Source of the DNA: Porphyrobacter sp.
Lineage (GTDB): Bacteria; Pseudomonadota; Alphaproteobacteria; Sphingomonadales; Sphingomonadaceae
NCBI GenBank assembly: GCA_018991295.1
Contig: JAGKSZ010000072.1
Coordinates: 1-10,824 of the forward strand
Length of the DNA: 10,824 nucleotides
Direction of reading: 5' to 3'
Positions 1 to 6,909 of this stretch are shown here, one piece after another; within the stretch, counting starts at the first letter, position 1; each line of letters begins with the position of its first letter. Made by a program: the position numbers and the translations under genes. Below the pieces are notes generated by a model that ran no database searches, had not been told where the DNA came from, and worked only from the letters and a program-made list of their open reading frames with translations.

Positions 1-1481
1 ACTTGCAGGCGCAGCGTGACGGCGTGCGCATTGGCGTTGGTGATCCGCGCCTGCATCTTGCGCCAGCTGCGCGAATCGCGCGGGCCCTCGATCGTGCCGC
101 ACAAGGCGAACACCTGTCCGCTTGACCCCAATTCCAGTTCGACCTCCTGCCCGCGCGCATAATCGCGCAGGTCCGTTTGCGCGGCGAGCTGAAGGCGGCG
201 ATCCGTGGGCTCGAACAGCGCCAGCTTGCCCTGCGGCAAGGCAACGCCAAGGCCCTGCCTGTCTTCGTTCCTGGTCACCAGCAGCAGGCTGGCGGCATCC
301 GGTTCGCCTGCTTCGGGATCAATCGCACGATCGGCGCTGCACCCGGCCTGATACAGAAACCGCGCCTTCACGGCCTCCTTGTCGAGGAAGGCGACCTGCT
401 TCATCCCCTTGGCCGAAACATCGACCCGGCCCGGCACGCGGAACAGCTTGAGGTCGCCCAAGTCTTCTTCTGCGGCGGTGACCACGGCAGAGCGCATCTC
501 GGCTGCCTGCATCCGCGCACCGGTGACCATGATCATGGGCGCGGGGGCATAGGCGGGCATATCCATCATGGCCGGCGGCGGCGGCGCTGGCGGCGGCACC
601 AGCTCTGGGTAACCGCCCGCAGAGGTGCTGCCGATTGGATAGCAACTGAGATAGAGCCCGTCTGCCACCGGAGGATCAGCGAGCGCCTGATAATCGCTTT
701 CGATATTGAGCCGCCCGGCGATGATCTGGAGGCGCGCATTATCGAAGCTCTGGCCATTGTCGTTGAGCAAGGTCAGCCAGCTCAAGAGCCCCATCTCGAA
801 TTCATCGCCGTTCTGCTTTTCGGTCAGGCGTGCGACGTAATCGGCCTGCCAGTCGAACCCCCAGGCAAGGTAGGTGAGCGTCACATCATAGGTGCCGCCA
901 TCAGCGGAACGGGTATCGACCGAGAACACCGGCTGCGCGGATAGGCCTGCGGGCACGCGGTCAAAGCTCAGCGTTTCGGGAAGGCCCGAACATTGCACCG
1001 CCTCGAAGCCCTGCGCCGTCTGGAGCACGAGGCCCCCATCGGCCCGCGTGCGCACCACCGCGCTTTCGGAAACCTGCTTGCCGGTGGCAGGGTTCATCCG
1101 CGTGATGGTGACGCGGTTGCCCAATGTCCCGTCAACCAGCGATGCCGGCGAAAGCAGCGCGGCGTTGCGGTTCTTTTCGATCGTGCCGCCGGGAAGCCCG
1201 GTGACGATGGCCGAAACGCCGATCATGCCTTCGGCCACGCCTTCGAAGCGGATCGTCGATTCGCCCTTCGGCAGGGTCACGCGGCGGGTTTCCGAGATCA
1301 TGGCAAGGCCGCCCGGATAATCGGGATTGAGCGCCTCTTTGCTGCCGCGGTCGGGATTGCGGTAGATGGTGACGGCCAGATCGGATGGCGGCGCGGCGTC
1401 CACCACCTCGCGCGCCCATGCAGGAACAAGCGGCGCGGCGATCACCGCGGCACCCAGCAGCAATATCGCGGCGCGGCGCAT
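1..1481 (-). CDS. DUF4139 domain-containing exported protein, copy A (C-terminus cut off by window edge)
   Basis: The reading frame is open from an ATG at 1481 down to base 1, giving 493 residues with no stop. By alignment to its neighbour, about 55 residues are missing at the C-terminus. A signal peptide is visible: MRR, a hydrophobic run, then a likely cut after A23 (AWA). The mature part has an N-terminal strand-rich region (about 35-190) and a DUF4139-type core starting near FDRVPAGL (174-181) and WGFDWQADYVA (207-217). A proline-rich linker (about 292-318) interrupts the core and is followed by IMVTGAR (317-323). Four cysteines (C164, C280, C381, C461) lie in the exported part and could form disulfides. 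The start lies 12 bp after the stop of the upstream paralogue. A GAGG Shine-Dalgarno (1492-1495) overlaps that stop, which suggests translational coupling. DUF4139 proteins have no settled function, so a periplasmic or envelope role is inference. Confidence 0.85.
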   Translation of the reverse strand, partial: MRRAAILLLGAAVIAAPLVPAWAREVVDAAPPSDLAVTIYRNPDRGSKEALNPDYPGGLAMISETRRVTLPKGESTIRFEGVAEGMIGVSAIVTGLPGGTIEKNRNAALLSPASLVDGTLGNRVTITRMNPATGKQVSESAVVRTRADGGLVLQTAQGFEAVQCSGLPETLSFDRVPAGLSAQPVFSVDTRSADGGTYDVTLTYLAWGFDWQADYVARLTEKQNGDEFEMGLLSWLTLLNDNGQSFDNARLQIIAGRLNIESDYQALADPPVADGLYLSCYPIGSTSAGGYPELVPPPAPPPPAMMDMPAYAPAPMIMVTGARMQAAEMRSAVVTAAEEDLGDLKLFRVPGRVDVSAKGMKQVAFLDKEAVKARFLYQAGCSADRAIDPEAGEPDAASLLLVTRNEDRQGLGVALPQGKLALFEPTDRRLQLAAQTDLRDYARGQEVELELGSSGQVFALCGTIEGPRDSRSWRKMQARITNANAHAVTLRLQ

Positions 1482-1493
1482 CGCCCCGGCGCC

Positions 1494-3002
1494 TCAGTAG
1501 CGGGTTTCGTAGGTGACGCGGATCACCCGCTCGCCCTCGGCCGGGACCGGGATATTGTAGCGGCGGCGATCAACATTGATCTGTTCGCCCTTGATGTCCT
1601 CGGCGGTGATGCGGAAATCATCCGCCCACCAGCTGCGCCCAAGCCCGGTCTGGGTGAGCTGCACCTCGATCGGTTCCTTCTTGGCGTTGGTGAGGGTGTA
1701 GCGCATGACAGTGCGGTAATAGGTCTTGGGCCTCTCAAGCGTAATCGTGCGGGTCTGGGCACCATCGGTGACACGCCAGCGCGCGCTCTTTTCCCATTCG
1801 GCAGAGGTAATGGTCTCGCGCTTTTCGACCTCGGCCTTGACCGTTATGTCAAAGGCCTCGCCCGTCATCAGCGAAAGATCGCTGCCCATGGGGGTGTGGC
1901 CGATATCCTTTTCCCCGATGAACTGCGGGGTGCCTTCGGCATCGCGCTGGTAGAAGCGCACCGTGCCTGCCGGAAGCGCATCGCCAAGACCCTGATCGCG
2001 CGCGGTCGAAAAGGCGATGCGGCTTTCGACATTGCGGGGCTGATCATCGTTCTGCTGCCAGTAGATCTCGCGCGCGTAGATCTTGCGGGCGGGAACGGCC
2101 TGCACATCGAGAAAGCTCACCTGCTTGGTCTGGGCGTTGGCGATCGTGGTGCGGGCACTGATGGGATAGAGGTAGAAATCGCCCAGCCGCTCGCGCGATG
2201 CGGCCTGGGTGCCGGCGCGGACCGTGCCGCGGTCACCATAGCTGCCGCGTCCGCCGCCATTGGGATCGCCTGCAACCAGCACGGTATCGGCATTGTGAAA
2301 GGTGGTGCCGGTGTTGTTGGTCAGCGTCACCCAGCCCTGCATATCGATGGTGCCGCCCTTTTCATTATAGAGCGCGACATAATCCGCGCTCCACCCGAGC
2401 CCGCCGGTCAGGTAGCGCAGTTGCACCGGGCGGGTGCCCGCGCGGGTCGAGGTGAGATTGACCGACAATGTCGGGCGCGCGCGCAGATTGGGCGGCACGC
2501 GGTCAAAGATGACGCGCACCGGCAGGCCATCATCGCGCAGCACTTCGATGCGGTCCCCGATCTGGAGCACCGTGCCGCCCGCAACCGAGAGCACCTTGGC
2601 GCGTTCCCGCGTTTCAGCCCCGGTGCCAGGGTTGGTGCGCAGCAGGGTAACGGTCTGCCCGACCGCCTTCTCCATCAGCTTTTCGGGCGTCAGCAGATCA
2701 TAATCGAAGTTCTGTTCGATGATCGCAGTGTTCGCAGCGGCAAAGCTCAGGGTCTGGGGGCGGATCTGGGCTGAGACATCGGGGAACTCAACCCGGCTGC
2801 GGCCCTGCGCAATGGACAGCTGGCGCACATCCTGCACCAGCGCGAGGTTGTTGTTGTAGATGGTGATGGCGACATCGCCCTGAGCAGTCTGGGGCGCTGT
2901 TTCGGCAGAACCTTCGGCCGCAGGCGCGTTCTGCGCCCCCGCCCCGCTTGCTGCCAGAACCACAAGGCTGACGCAGGCGCCGATAATTGCACGGTTGTTC
3001 AT
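1494..3002 (-). CDS. DUF4139 domain-containing exported protein, copy B
   Basis: This is a 502-residue protein. The first 23 residues form a clear signal peptide (MNNRAIIGAC, then a hydrophobic stretch, AGA|Q). The N-terminal region (about 43-170) begins with DVAITIYNNNLALVQDVR, typical of this family. The DUF4139 core follows, including YLTGGLGWSADYVALY (197-212), WVTLTNNTGTTFHNADTVLVAG (224-245, cited in part), a short Gly/Arg-rich linker near 247-266, and a C-terminal strand region ending in YETRY. The frame extends upstream to 3287, but the ATG at 3002 is chosen because GGAGGGG sits 5 nt upstream and the signal peptide begins there. The longer version would overlap cckA and hide the signal peptide. 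The only cysteine, C10, is in the signal peptide, so the mature protein has none, unlike copy A. It lies 76 bp downstream of cckA. The family is clear, but the biochemical role is unknown. Confidence 0.9.
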   Translation of the reverse strand: MNNRAIIGACVSLVVLAASGAGAQNAPAAEGSAETAPQTAQGDVAITIYNNNLALVQDVRQLSIAQGRSRVEFPDVSAQIRPQTLSFAAANTAIIEQNFDYDLLTPEKLMEKAVGQTVTLLRTNPGTGAETRERAKVLSVAGGTVLQIGDRIEVLRDDGLPVRVIFDRVPPNLRARPTLSVNLTSTRAGTRPVQLRYLTGGLGWSADYVALYNEKGGTIDMQGWVTLTNNTGTTFHNADTVLVAGDPNGGGRGSYGDRGTVRAGTQAASRERLGDFYLYPISARTTIANAQTKQVSFLDVQAVPARKIYAREIYWQQNDDQPRNVESRIAFSTARDQGLGDALPAGTVRFYQRDAEGTPQFIGEKDIGHTPMGSDLSLMTGEAFDITVKAEVEKRETITSAEWEKSARWRVTDGAQTRTITLERPKTYYRTVMRYTLTNAKKEPIEVQLTQTGLGRSWWADDFRITAEDIKGEQINVDRRRYNIPVPAEGERVIRVTYETRY

Positions 3003-3007
3003 CACAT

Positions 3008-3014
3008 CCCCTCC
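3008..3014 (-). promoter_or_regulatory. Strong Shine-Dalgarno for DUF4139 copy B
   Basis: The minus strand reads GGAGGGG here, 5 nt before the ATG at 3002. It decides the start of the 502-residue exported protein over a longer frame that opens at 3287 inside cckA. Confidence 0.8.
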
Positions 3015-3039
3015 ACTCTTCGTGATGCAGGATGAACGA

Positions 3040-3058
3040 CTTGGCGGCTTTATCCAAG
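3040..3058. repeat. Small inverted repeat between cckA and DUF4139 copy B
   Basis: The arms CTTGG (3040-3044) and CCAAG (3054-3058) are separated by 9 nt in the 76-bp gap downstream of cckA. No T-tract follows on the minus strand, so it is not a convincing intrinsic terminator. It could be a weak hairpin in the 5' leader of the DUF4139 pair, or chance. Confidence 0.25.
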
Positions 3059-3078
3059 GTGAATGAAGTGCGGTTTTC

Positions 3079-5595
3079 TCAGGCCCCCGCCCCGGCATTG
3101 GCCCGCGCCTCGCGCAGGACCGCGCCGACCTTGTCTCCGATCGAGGCGACGCTGAAGGGCTTGGCGATGAAGTGCATATCGGGGATGTCGATATCGCGGC
3201 GCAGCTGTTCCTCGGCATAGCCCGACATGAACAGGACCGGGATATTGGGCAGCCTTGCCCGGATTGCGCGGACCATCGCAGGGCCATCCATGCCCGGCAT
3301 CACCACATCCGAGACCACCAGATCGAACTGCGTCGACCCCTCGGTGATCGCCGCGAGCCCTTCCTCGCCATTGGCGCAGGGCGTCACTTCGTAGCCTGCC
3401 CGGGTGAGCGCGCGTTCTGCCACGGTGCGGACCATGTCCTCATCTTCCACCAGCAGCACCTTGCCGCCCGCCGACCAGTCGGACGAGACCAGCTCCTGTA
3501 CCGGGCGCTTCTTGGGCACCTCGCCGCGGTGGACCGGGAAATAGACCGTGAAGCGCGCGCCTGTCGGGTGCCCGTTCTTGTCGGTGATGTTGTCGGCAAA
3601 GATGAACCCGCCCGATTGCTTGACGATCCCGTAGGCGGTCGACAGGCCAAGACCGGTGCCCTTGCCCTGTTCCTTGGTGGTAAAGAACGGCTCGAACAGC
3701 TTGGGCAGCACGTGCGGCGGAATTCCGCCTCCGGTGTCCTGCACGATCAGCACGGTGTAATCGGCCGCTGGCAGCACTTCGGAACCCAGCTGGATCACCT
3801 GCTTGGCGTGAAGCGTGCGGGTGTAGAGCGATATCCGCCCCGTGCCATTGCCGCGCGCCTGCCCGCCATTGCCCTGAATCGCATCGCGCGCATTGACCGC
3901 AAGGTTCATGATGACCTGCTCCAGCTGCTGCGGATCGGCCCGCACCGCGCCGAGGTTGCGGTCATGCTGCACGTAGAAGTCGATCTTCTCGCCCACCAGC
4001 CGCTTGATGAGCGGGCTGACCTCGCTCACCACATCGGGCAGTTGGATGATTTCAGGCCGCAGGGTCTGCTGGCGCGAGAAGGCGAGCAGCTGGCGGGTCA
4101 GTGATGCGGCGCGGTTGGAATTGGCGCGGATCTGCTGGATATCGTCATAATCGCTGTCGCCCGGGATATGGCGCAGCAGCATCAGATCGCAGGTGCCGAT
4201 GATGGCGGTCAGCACATTGTTGAAATCATGCGCAACCCCGCCAGCAAGCTGGCCGACGGCCTGCATCTTGGTCGCCTGCGCCACCTGCCGGCGCAGCTGG
4301 TTTTCCTGCGAGGTGTCAGCCAGCGACAACAGCACCGCCGCCTCGCCAAGGCCGCGCACGCCTGCAAGGCCAAGACTGACCGGTTCCTCGGGCGAGTTCG
4401 TCAGCCGCACGGCCACATCGCCGCTGGTCGCAGGCCCGCGTCCGTGACGGCGCACAGCATCGGATAGTGCCGCCTTGTCCTCGCGCACGACAAGATCGGT
4501 CGGAAAGGCAGGCAGCCCCCGCCCATCGCGGCCCACAGAGCGCAGGAAGGCATCATTGCCGAACAGGAAGCGCCCGTCACGGTCGGTCATGGCAAGACCC
4601 AGCGGCAATTGCGCGAGCAACGCATCCAGTTGCGCCACGCCCGCCTGCGCTGCCCCGTCAAAGCCGCCGCCGATACCCACGCCCGAATCGATCAGCAGCA
4701 TCAGCGATGTCGCCTCGTCCGGGCCTGCCGCCGTCACCCGTTCATCCGGATCGACCAGCGGCACATCGACCAGCGTCTGCGGCGTCCCACCCCGCCCTTC
4801 GCGGGCAAAGAAGATGCGGTCGCGTTCATCGGAACGCAGGAAGCTGACGAAATCCTGACCCACAAGGCTGGCGCGTTCATCGCCCGCGGCGCGCTCGGCA
4901 AAGCCGGGGCTGACGGCGCGGATCACCCCGTCTGCGGTGGTGATCGCGCTTTCGATGCCTGCCCGGCTCAACATCTTGCCGAAAGGCCCGGCCAGATCGA
5001 GCGCGCCAAGATCGGCAGAGCGCGTGCGGGCGATGGGCTTCAAACGCCAGATCAGGTGATCATCGCCCCGCCCGGCGCGGGTAGCGGTGATCTGCCAGCG
5101 CGTCTCGTCCGATGCCTCCACCGCTTCGAGGCCAGCCGAACCATCGCGCCAGGCATTGCGGGCCAGCAGCGTGACGGCCTCCATCGCCGCACGCTCCATC
5201 GGCAGGGCAGGCGGCGCAGCACCGGCACCAAAACTGTCGAGGAAGAAGCGATTGGCGCAGACCATGCGATTGGCGCGGTCGGTGATGGCAATCGCCTCAC
5301 CCGCGCGTTCGATCGCGGTCACCGTCACGCTCCAGTCGGGCGCGGGGGCGCTGTCGGTTTCGGGTGCAGTGCGCACCCGATCGAGCAGGACAACGCCGGC
5401 CAGCAGCACGCCTGCTGCCAGCACAAAGGCCAGCGCGACCAGCCAGCTGCCGGTCGCCAGCATCAGCACCAATGCGCTGGCCAGCACCCCGCCACCCAGC
5501 ATCGCCAGCAAGCCGGAGGGCGGCAAGGCCCCGTCTGCGCCGGTATCGTCTGCAGGGACCGGAAGGCTGTGATCGGTGCCGGTGCGGCGGGACAA
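3079..5595 (-). CDS. cckA: CckA-type hybrid sensor histidine kinase/phosphatase
   Basis: This 838-residue inner-membrane kinase fits CckA, which in Caulobacter passes phosphate through ChpT to CtrA and CpdR. Two membrane segments lie at about 28-47 and 50-72. Degenerate PAS-like regions follow at about 85-190, 205-300 and 320-425. The dimerisation helix carries H456 in GGVAHDFNNVLTAI, the expected phosphorylated His. The ATPase domain has the N box NLAVNARDAI (564-573), G1 DTGGGIP (620-626), F box LFEPFF (633-638) and G2 GKGTGLGLS (644-652). A receiver domain (about 712-830) has E717/D718, phospho-acceptor D763 (SDVVMPGMDG), S791 and K812. All key residues are intact. A Gly/Asn-rich insert lies after the N box (about 574-586). 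Initiation is predicted at TTG (5595) with AGGAG 9 nt upstream. The first in-frame ATG (M32) would cut into the first membrane segment. It is longer than Caulobacter CckA (691 aa, from memory). The neighbours upstream are DUF2062 and smpB. Confidence 0.9.
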   Translation of the reverse strand: MSRRTGTDHSLPVPADDTGADGALPPSGLLAMLGGGVLASALVLMLATGSWLVALAFVLAAGVLLAGVVLLDRVRTAPETDSAPAPDWSVTVTAIERAGEAIAITDRANRMVCANRFFLDSFGAGAAPPALPMERAAMEAVTLLARNAWRDGSAGLEAVEASDETRWQITATRAGRGDDHLIWRLKPIARTRSADLGALDLAGPFGKMLSRAGIESAITTADGVIRAVSPGFAERAAGDERASLVGQDFVSFLRSDERDRIFFAREGRGGTPQTLVDVPLVDPDERVTAAGPDEATSLMLLIDSGVGIGGGFDGAAQAGVAQLDALLAQLPLGLAMTDRDGRFLFGNDAFLRSVGRDGRGLPAFPTDLVVREDKAALSDAVRRHGRGPATSGDVAVRLTNSPEEPVSLGLAGVRGLGEAAVLLSLADTSQENQLRRQVAQATKMQAVGQLAGGVAHDFNNVLTAIIGTCDLMLLRHIPGDSDYDDIQQIRANSNRAASLTRQLLAFSRQQTLRPEIIQLPDVVSEVSPLIKRLVGEKIDFYVQHDRNLGAVRADPQQLEQVIMNLAVNARDAIQGNGGQARGNGTGRISLYTRTLHAKQVIQLGSEVLPAADYTVLIVQDTGGGIPPHVLPKLFEPFFTTKEQGKGTGLGLSTAYGIVKQSGGFIFADNITDKNGHPTGARFTVYFPVHRGEVPKKRPVQELVSSDWSAGGKVLLVEDEDMVRTVAERALTRAGYEVTPCANGEEGLAAITEGSTQFDLVVSDVVMPGMDGPAMVRAIRARLPNIPVLFMSGYAEEQLRRDIDIPDMHFIAKPFSVASIGDKVGAVLREARANAGAGA

Positions 5596-5604
5596 GGCGG
5601 GCGA

Positions 5605-5609
5605 CTCCT
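5605..5609 (-). promoter_or_regulatory. Shine-Dalgarno deciding the TTG start of cckA
   Basis: The minus strand reads AGGAG here, 9 nt before TTG (5595-5593). No in-frame ATG precedes M32, so this site supports TTG as the start. A GANTC sequence (GACTC, 5603-5607) overlaps it. Confidence 0.7.
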
Positions 5610-5623
5610 GTGGAATGGCAAAG

Positions 5624-5639
5624 GGCGCGGGCCCGCGCC
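5624..5639. repeat. Perfect 16-bp GC palindrome upstream of cckA
   Basis: GGCGCGGGCCCGCGCC is identical on both strands and sits in the 57-bp gap between the DUF2062 stop and the cckA start, 14 nt before the cckA Shine-Dalgarno. As RNA on the minus strand it could fold as a 6-bp GC stem with a GGCC loop, followed by a short CTTTGCC. That resembles a weak terminator or attenuator, or a structured leader, but the U-tract is only three bases long. A DNA operator is an alternative. Confidence 0.5.
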
Positions 5640-5652
5640 GGATATGCGCTTC

Positions 5653-6267
5653 CTACTGCGCGCCGAGCCGCTGGTCGAGCCGTGCTTCCATCGCCTTCAA
5701 CCGCCTGGCGCGTTTGCGGGACACGACAGCGCGCCACACCCAGCCAGACACCAGATAGCCGACCGCCGGAGTAACGGCGGCAAGCAGAATAAAGCCGAAT
5801 GCGGTCGCGCCTGCCATCTGGAAGAAATCGACGACCATCGTCCATGCCCCTGACTGGGCCTTGCCGCTTGCCAGCGCAGGCCCTGCCGCATCGAGCCGCA
5901 GCGTGAAATTGCCGACCTTGTTCGCCACCACCAGCCAGAAGGGCAGCGTAAAGGGGTTGGTGACAAAGGTGACGAGCGCGGCCAGCGGAACATTGGCCCG
6001 CGAAGGCAAAGCCAGAAAGGCGGCGAGAAAAATCTGCCCGATGGGGATGATGAAGGCCGCAAACAGCCCGAGCGCCACCCCGCGCGGCACCGAACGGCGG
6101 GTAAAGCGCCACAGTTCCGGGGACAGGAACCGGTGCGCGATCGGGGCAAGATACTTGTTGCGCGCCATTTCCTCACGCGTGGGGGTGTTCTTGCGGATCA
6201 CCTCCTGCGCCCAGGCCCTTGAACGCCCGGCCAGCGTCGGCCTCGATTCCCCCGGCGGCAGGCTCAT
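5653..6267 (-). CDS. DUF2062 domain-containing membrane protein
   Basis: This 204-residue protein has the DUF2062 layout. A cytoplasmic N-terminus includes RFLSPELWRFTRRSVPRG (46-63), followed by hydrophobic segments at about 63-86, 92-116 and 143-177. The family signature TNPFTLPFW (103-111) opens the second segment's outward part, and a basic C-terminal tail follows (RKRARRLKAMEARLDQR). DUF2062 proteins are small integral membrane proteins of uncertain function, some fused to glycosyltransferases; no such fusion is present here. The ATG at 6267 has a weak GAGG 10 nt upstream. The only internal alternative, M34, would drop part of the conserved N-terminus. It lies between smpB and cckA on the same strand, 57 bp before cckA, so cotranscription is plausible. 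No function can be assigned from sequence. Confidence 0.9.
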   Translation of the reverse strand: MSLPPGESRPTLAGRSRAWAQEVIRKNTPTREEMARNKYLAPIAHRFLSPELWRFTRRSVPRGVALGLFAAFIIPIGQIFLAAFLALPSRANVPLAALVTFVTNPFTLPFWLVVANKVGNFTLRLDAAGPALASGKAQSGAWTMVVDFFQMAGATAFGFILLAAVTPAVGYLVSGWVWRAVVSRKRARRLKAMEARLDQRLGAQ

Positions 6268-6426
6268 GGGCGCACGGCCTCATGGCAGGCAAAAGCGAAA
6301 GACTCGCGCAAGGCACGGGACGGCGGCATGGTGAATGCCCATATGGGTAGCATGCGAGTGCTGACTAGGTGGTGAATCGCCGCCTCGGGCATTTTTTCAG
6401 CCGAAACCCGCAAGCCTGCCCGCCGA
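6268..6426. promoter_or_regulatory. smpB-DUF2062 intergenic region, possible promoter/leader
   Basis: This 159-bp gap is the longest in the minus-strand gene run and could hold a promoter for DUF2062-cckA. I see no convincing -35/-10 pair. It contains two GANTC motifs (6301-6305 and 6374-6378) and a palindrome CCCATATGGG (6338-6347) set within ATGC...GCAT flanks. A six-T run (6392-6397) reads as T on the plus strand, opposite to local transcription. A 29-codon minus-strand frame opens at 6353 and its TGA overlaps the DUF2062 ATG as ATGA, but it lacks a Shine-Dalgarno. It may be a coupled leader or chance. Confidence 0.35.
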
Positions 6427-6436
6427 TCAGGATCGG
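6423..6436. repeat. Inverted repeat over the smpB stop codon
   Basis: CCGATC and GATCGG flank a 2-base centre, and the repeat includes the smpB stop. As RNA it could form a 5-bp stem with a 4-nt loop. No T-tract follows on the minus strand, so a terminator is not supported. Confidence 0.3.
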
Positions 6437-6909
6437 TCCCTGAGGATCCTGGCCTTGTCACGCTTCCAGTCGCGTTCCTTGATGCTGGCGCGCTTGTCGT
6501 GGGTCTGCTTGCCCTTGGCGAGCGCGAGCTCGACTTTCGCCCGGCCGGTACGGTTGAAGTAGATCGACAATGGCACCAGCGTCATGCCCTTGCGTTCAAC
6601 CGCGCCGACGAATTTCTCGATCTCGCGGGTGTGCAGCAGCAGCTTGCGCGGGCGGCGCGGTTCGTGGTTCAACCGGTTGCCATGGCTGTATTCGGGCACG
6701 TTGGCATTGATCAGCCAGACCTGCCCATCCTTCACTTCGGCATAGGATTCGGCAATGCTCGCCTCGCCCGCCCTGAGCGCCTTGACCTCGGTGCCCTGCA
6801 AGGCAAGTCCGGCCTCGAAGGTGTCCTCGATATAATAATCGAACCGCGCGCGGCGGTTTTCGGCGACGATCTTCACTTTGTCGAAGGTGACAGGTTTGGG
6901 GCGAGCCAT
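6427..6909 (-). CDS. smpB: SsrA-binding protein SmpB
   Basis: This 160-residue protein is the usual length for SmpB, the tmRNA partner in trans-translation that rescues stalled ribosomes and tags unfinished proteins. Family motifs are present in order: IVAENRRARFDYYIEDTFEAG (14-34, cited in part), LQGTEVKALRAG (37-48), the HGNRLNHEPRRPRKLLLH block (76-93), and the basic C-terminal tail with GKQTHDKRASIKERDWKRD, which becomes helical in the ribosomal mRNA channel. The KxRHDKR-type motif appears as KQTHDKR. The ATG at 6909 gives the expected MARPKPVTF opening, although no obvious Shine-Dalgarno precedes it (the upstream bases are CGCCCCCTT). It is divergent from the deacylase gene across 102 bp. 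The ssrA (tmRNA) gene is not in the window. Confidence 0.97.
   Translation of the reverse strand: MARPKPVTFDKVKIVAENRRARFDYYIEDTFEAGLALQGTEVKALRAGEASIAESYAEVKDGQVWLINANVPEYSHGNRLNHEPRRPRKLLLHTREIEKFVGAVERKGMTLVPLSIYFNRTGRAKVELALAKGKQTHDKRASIKERDWKRDKARILRDRS

Noticed and set aside
177..944. A 255-codon plus-strand open frame
   Set aside because: It is antisense to DUF4139 copy A, with low-complexity His/Arg/Gly composition and no recognisable domain.
993..2774. A 593-codon plus-strand open frame across both DUF4139 genes
   Set aside because: It is antisense to two genes with signal peptides and family motifs. Its translation is rich in His, Arg, Gly and Ala without domain motifs, which is typical of antisense frames in GC-rich DNA.
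3003..3287. Upstream extension of DUF4139 copy B by 95 codons
   Set aside because: It overlaps the cckA receiver domain in another frame and has Ser/Arg-rich shadow composition. The ATG at 3002 has a strong Shine-Dalgarno and begins a signal peptide.
5297..6112. A 271-codon minus-strand frame across DUF2062 and the start of cckA
   Set aside because: It is a frame-shifted shadow of two well-supported genes and has no motifs.
6381..6397. GC stretch plus six-T run as an intrinsic terminator
   Set aside because: The T-run is on the plus strand, where nothing upstream is transcribed, and the preceding stem is only about 3 bp.
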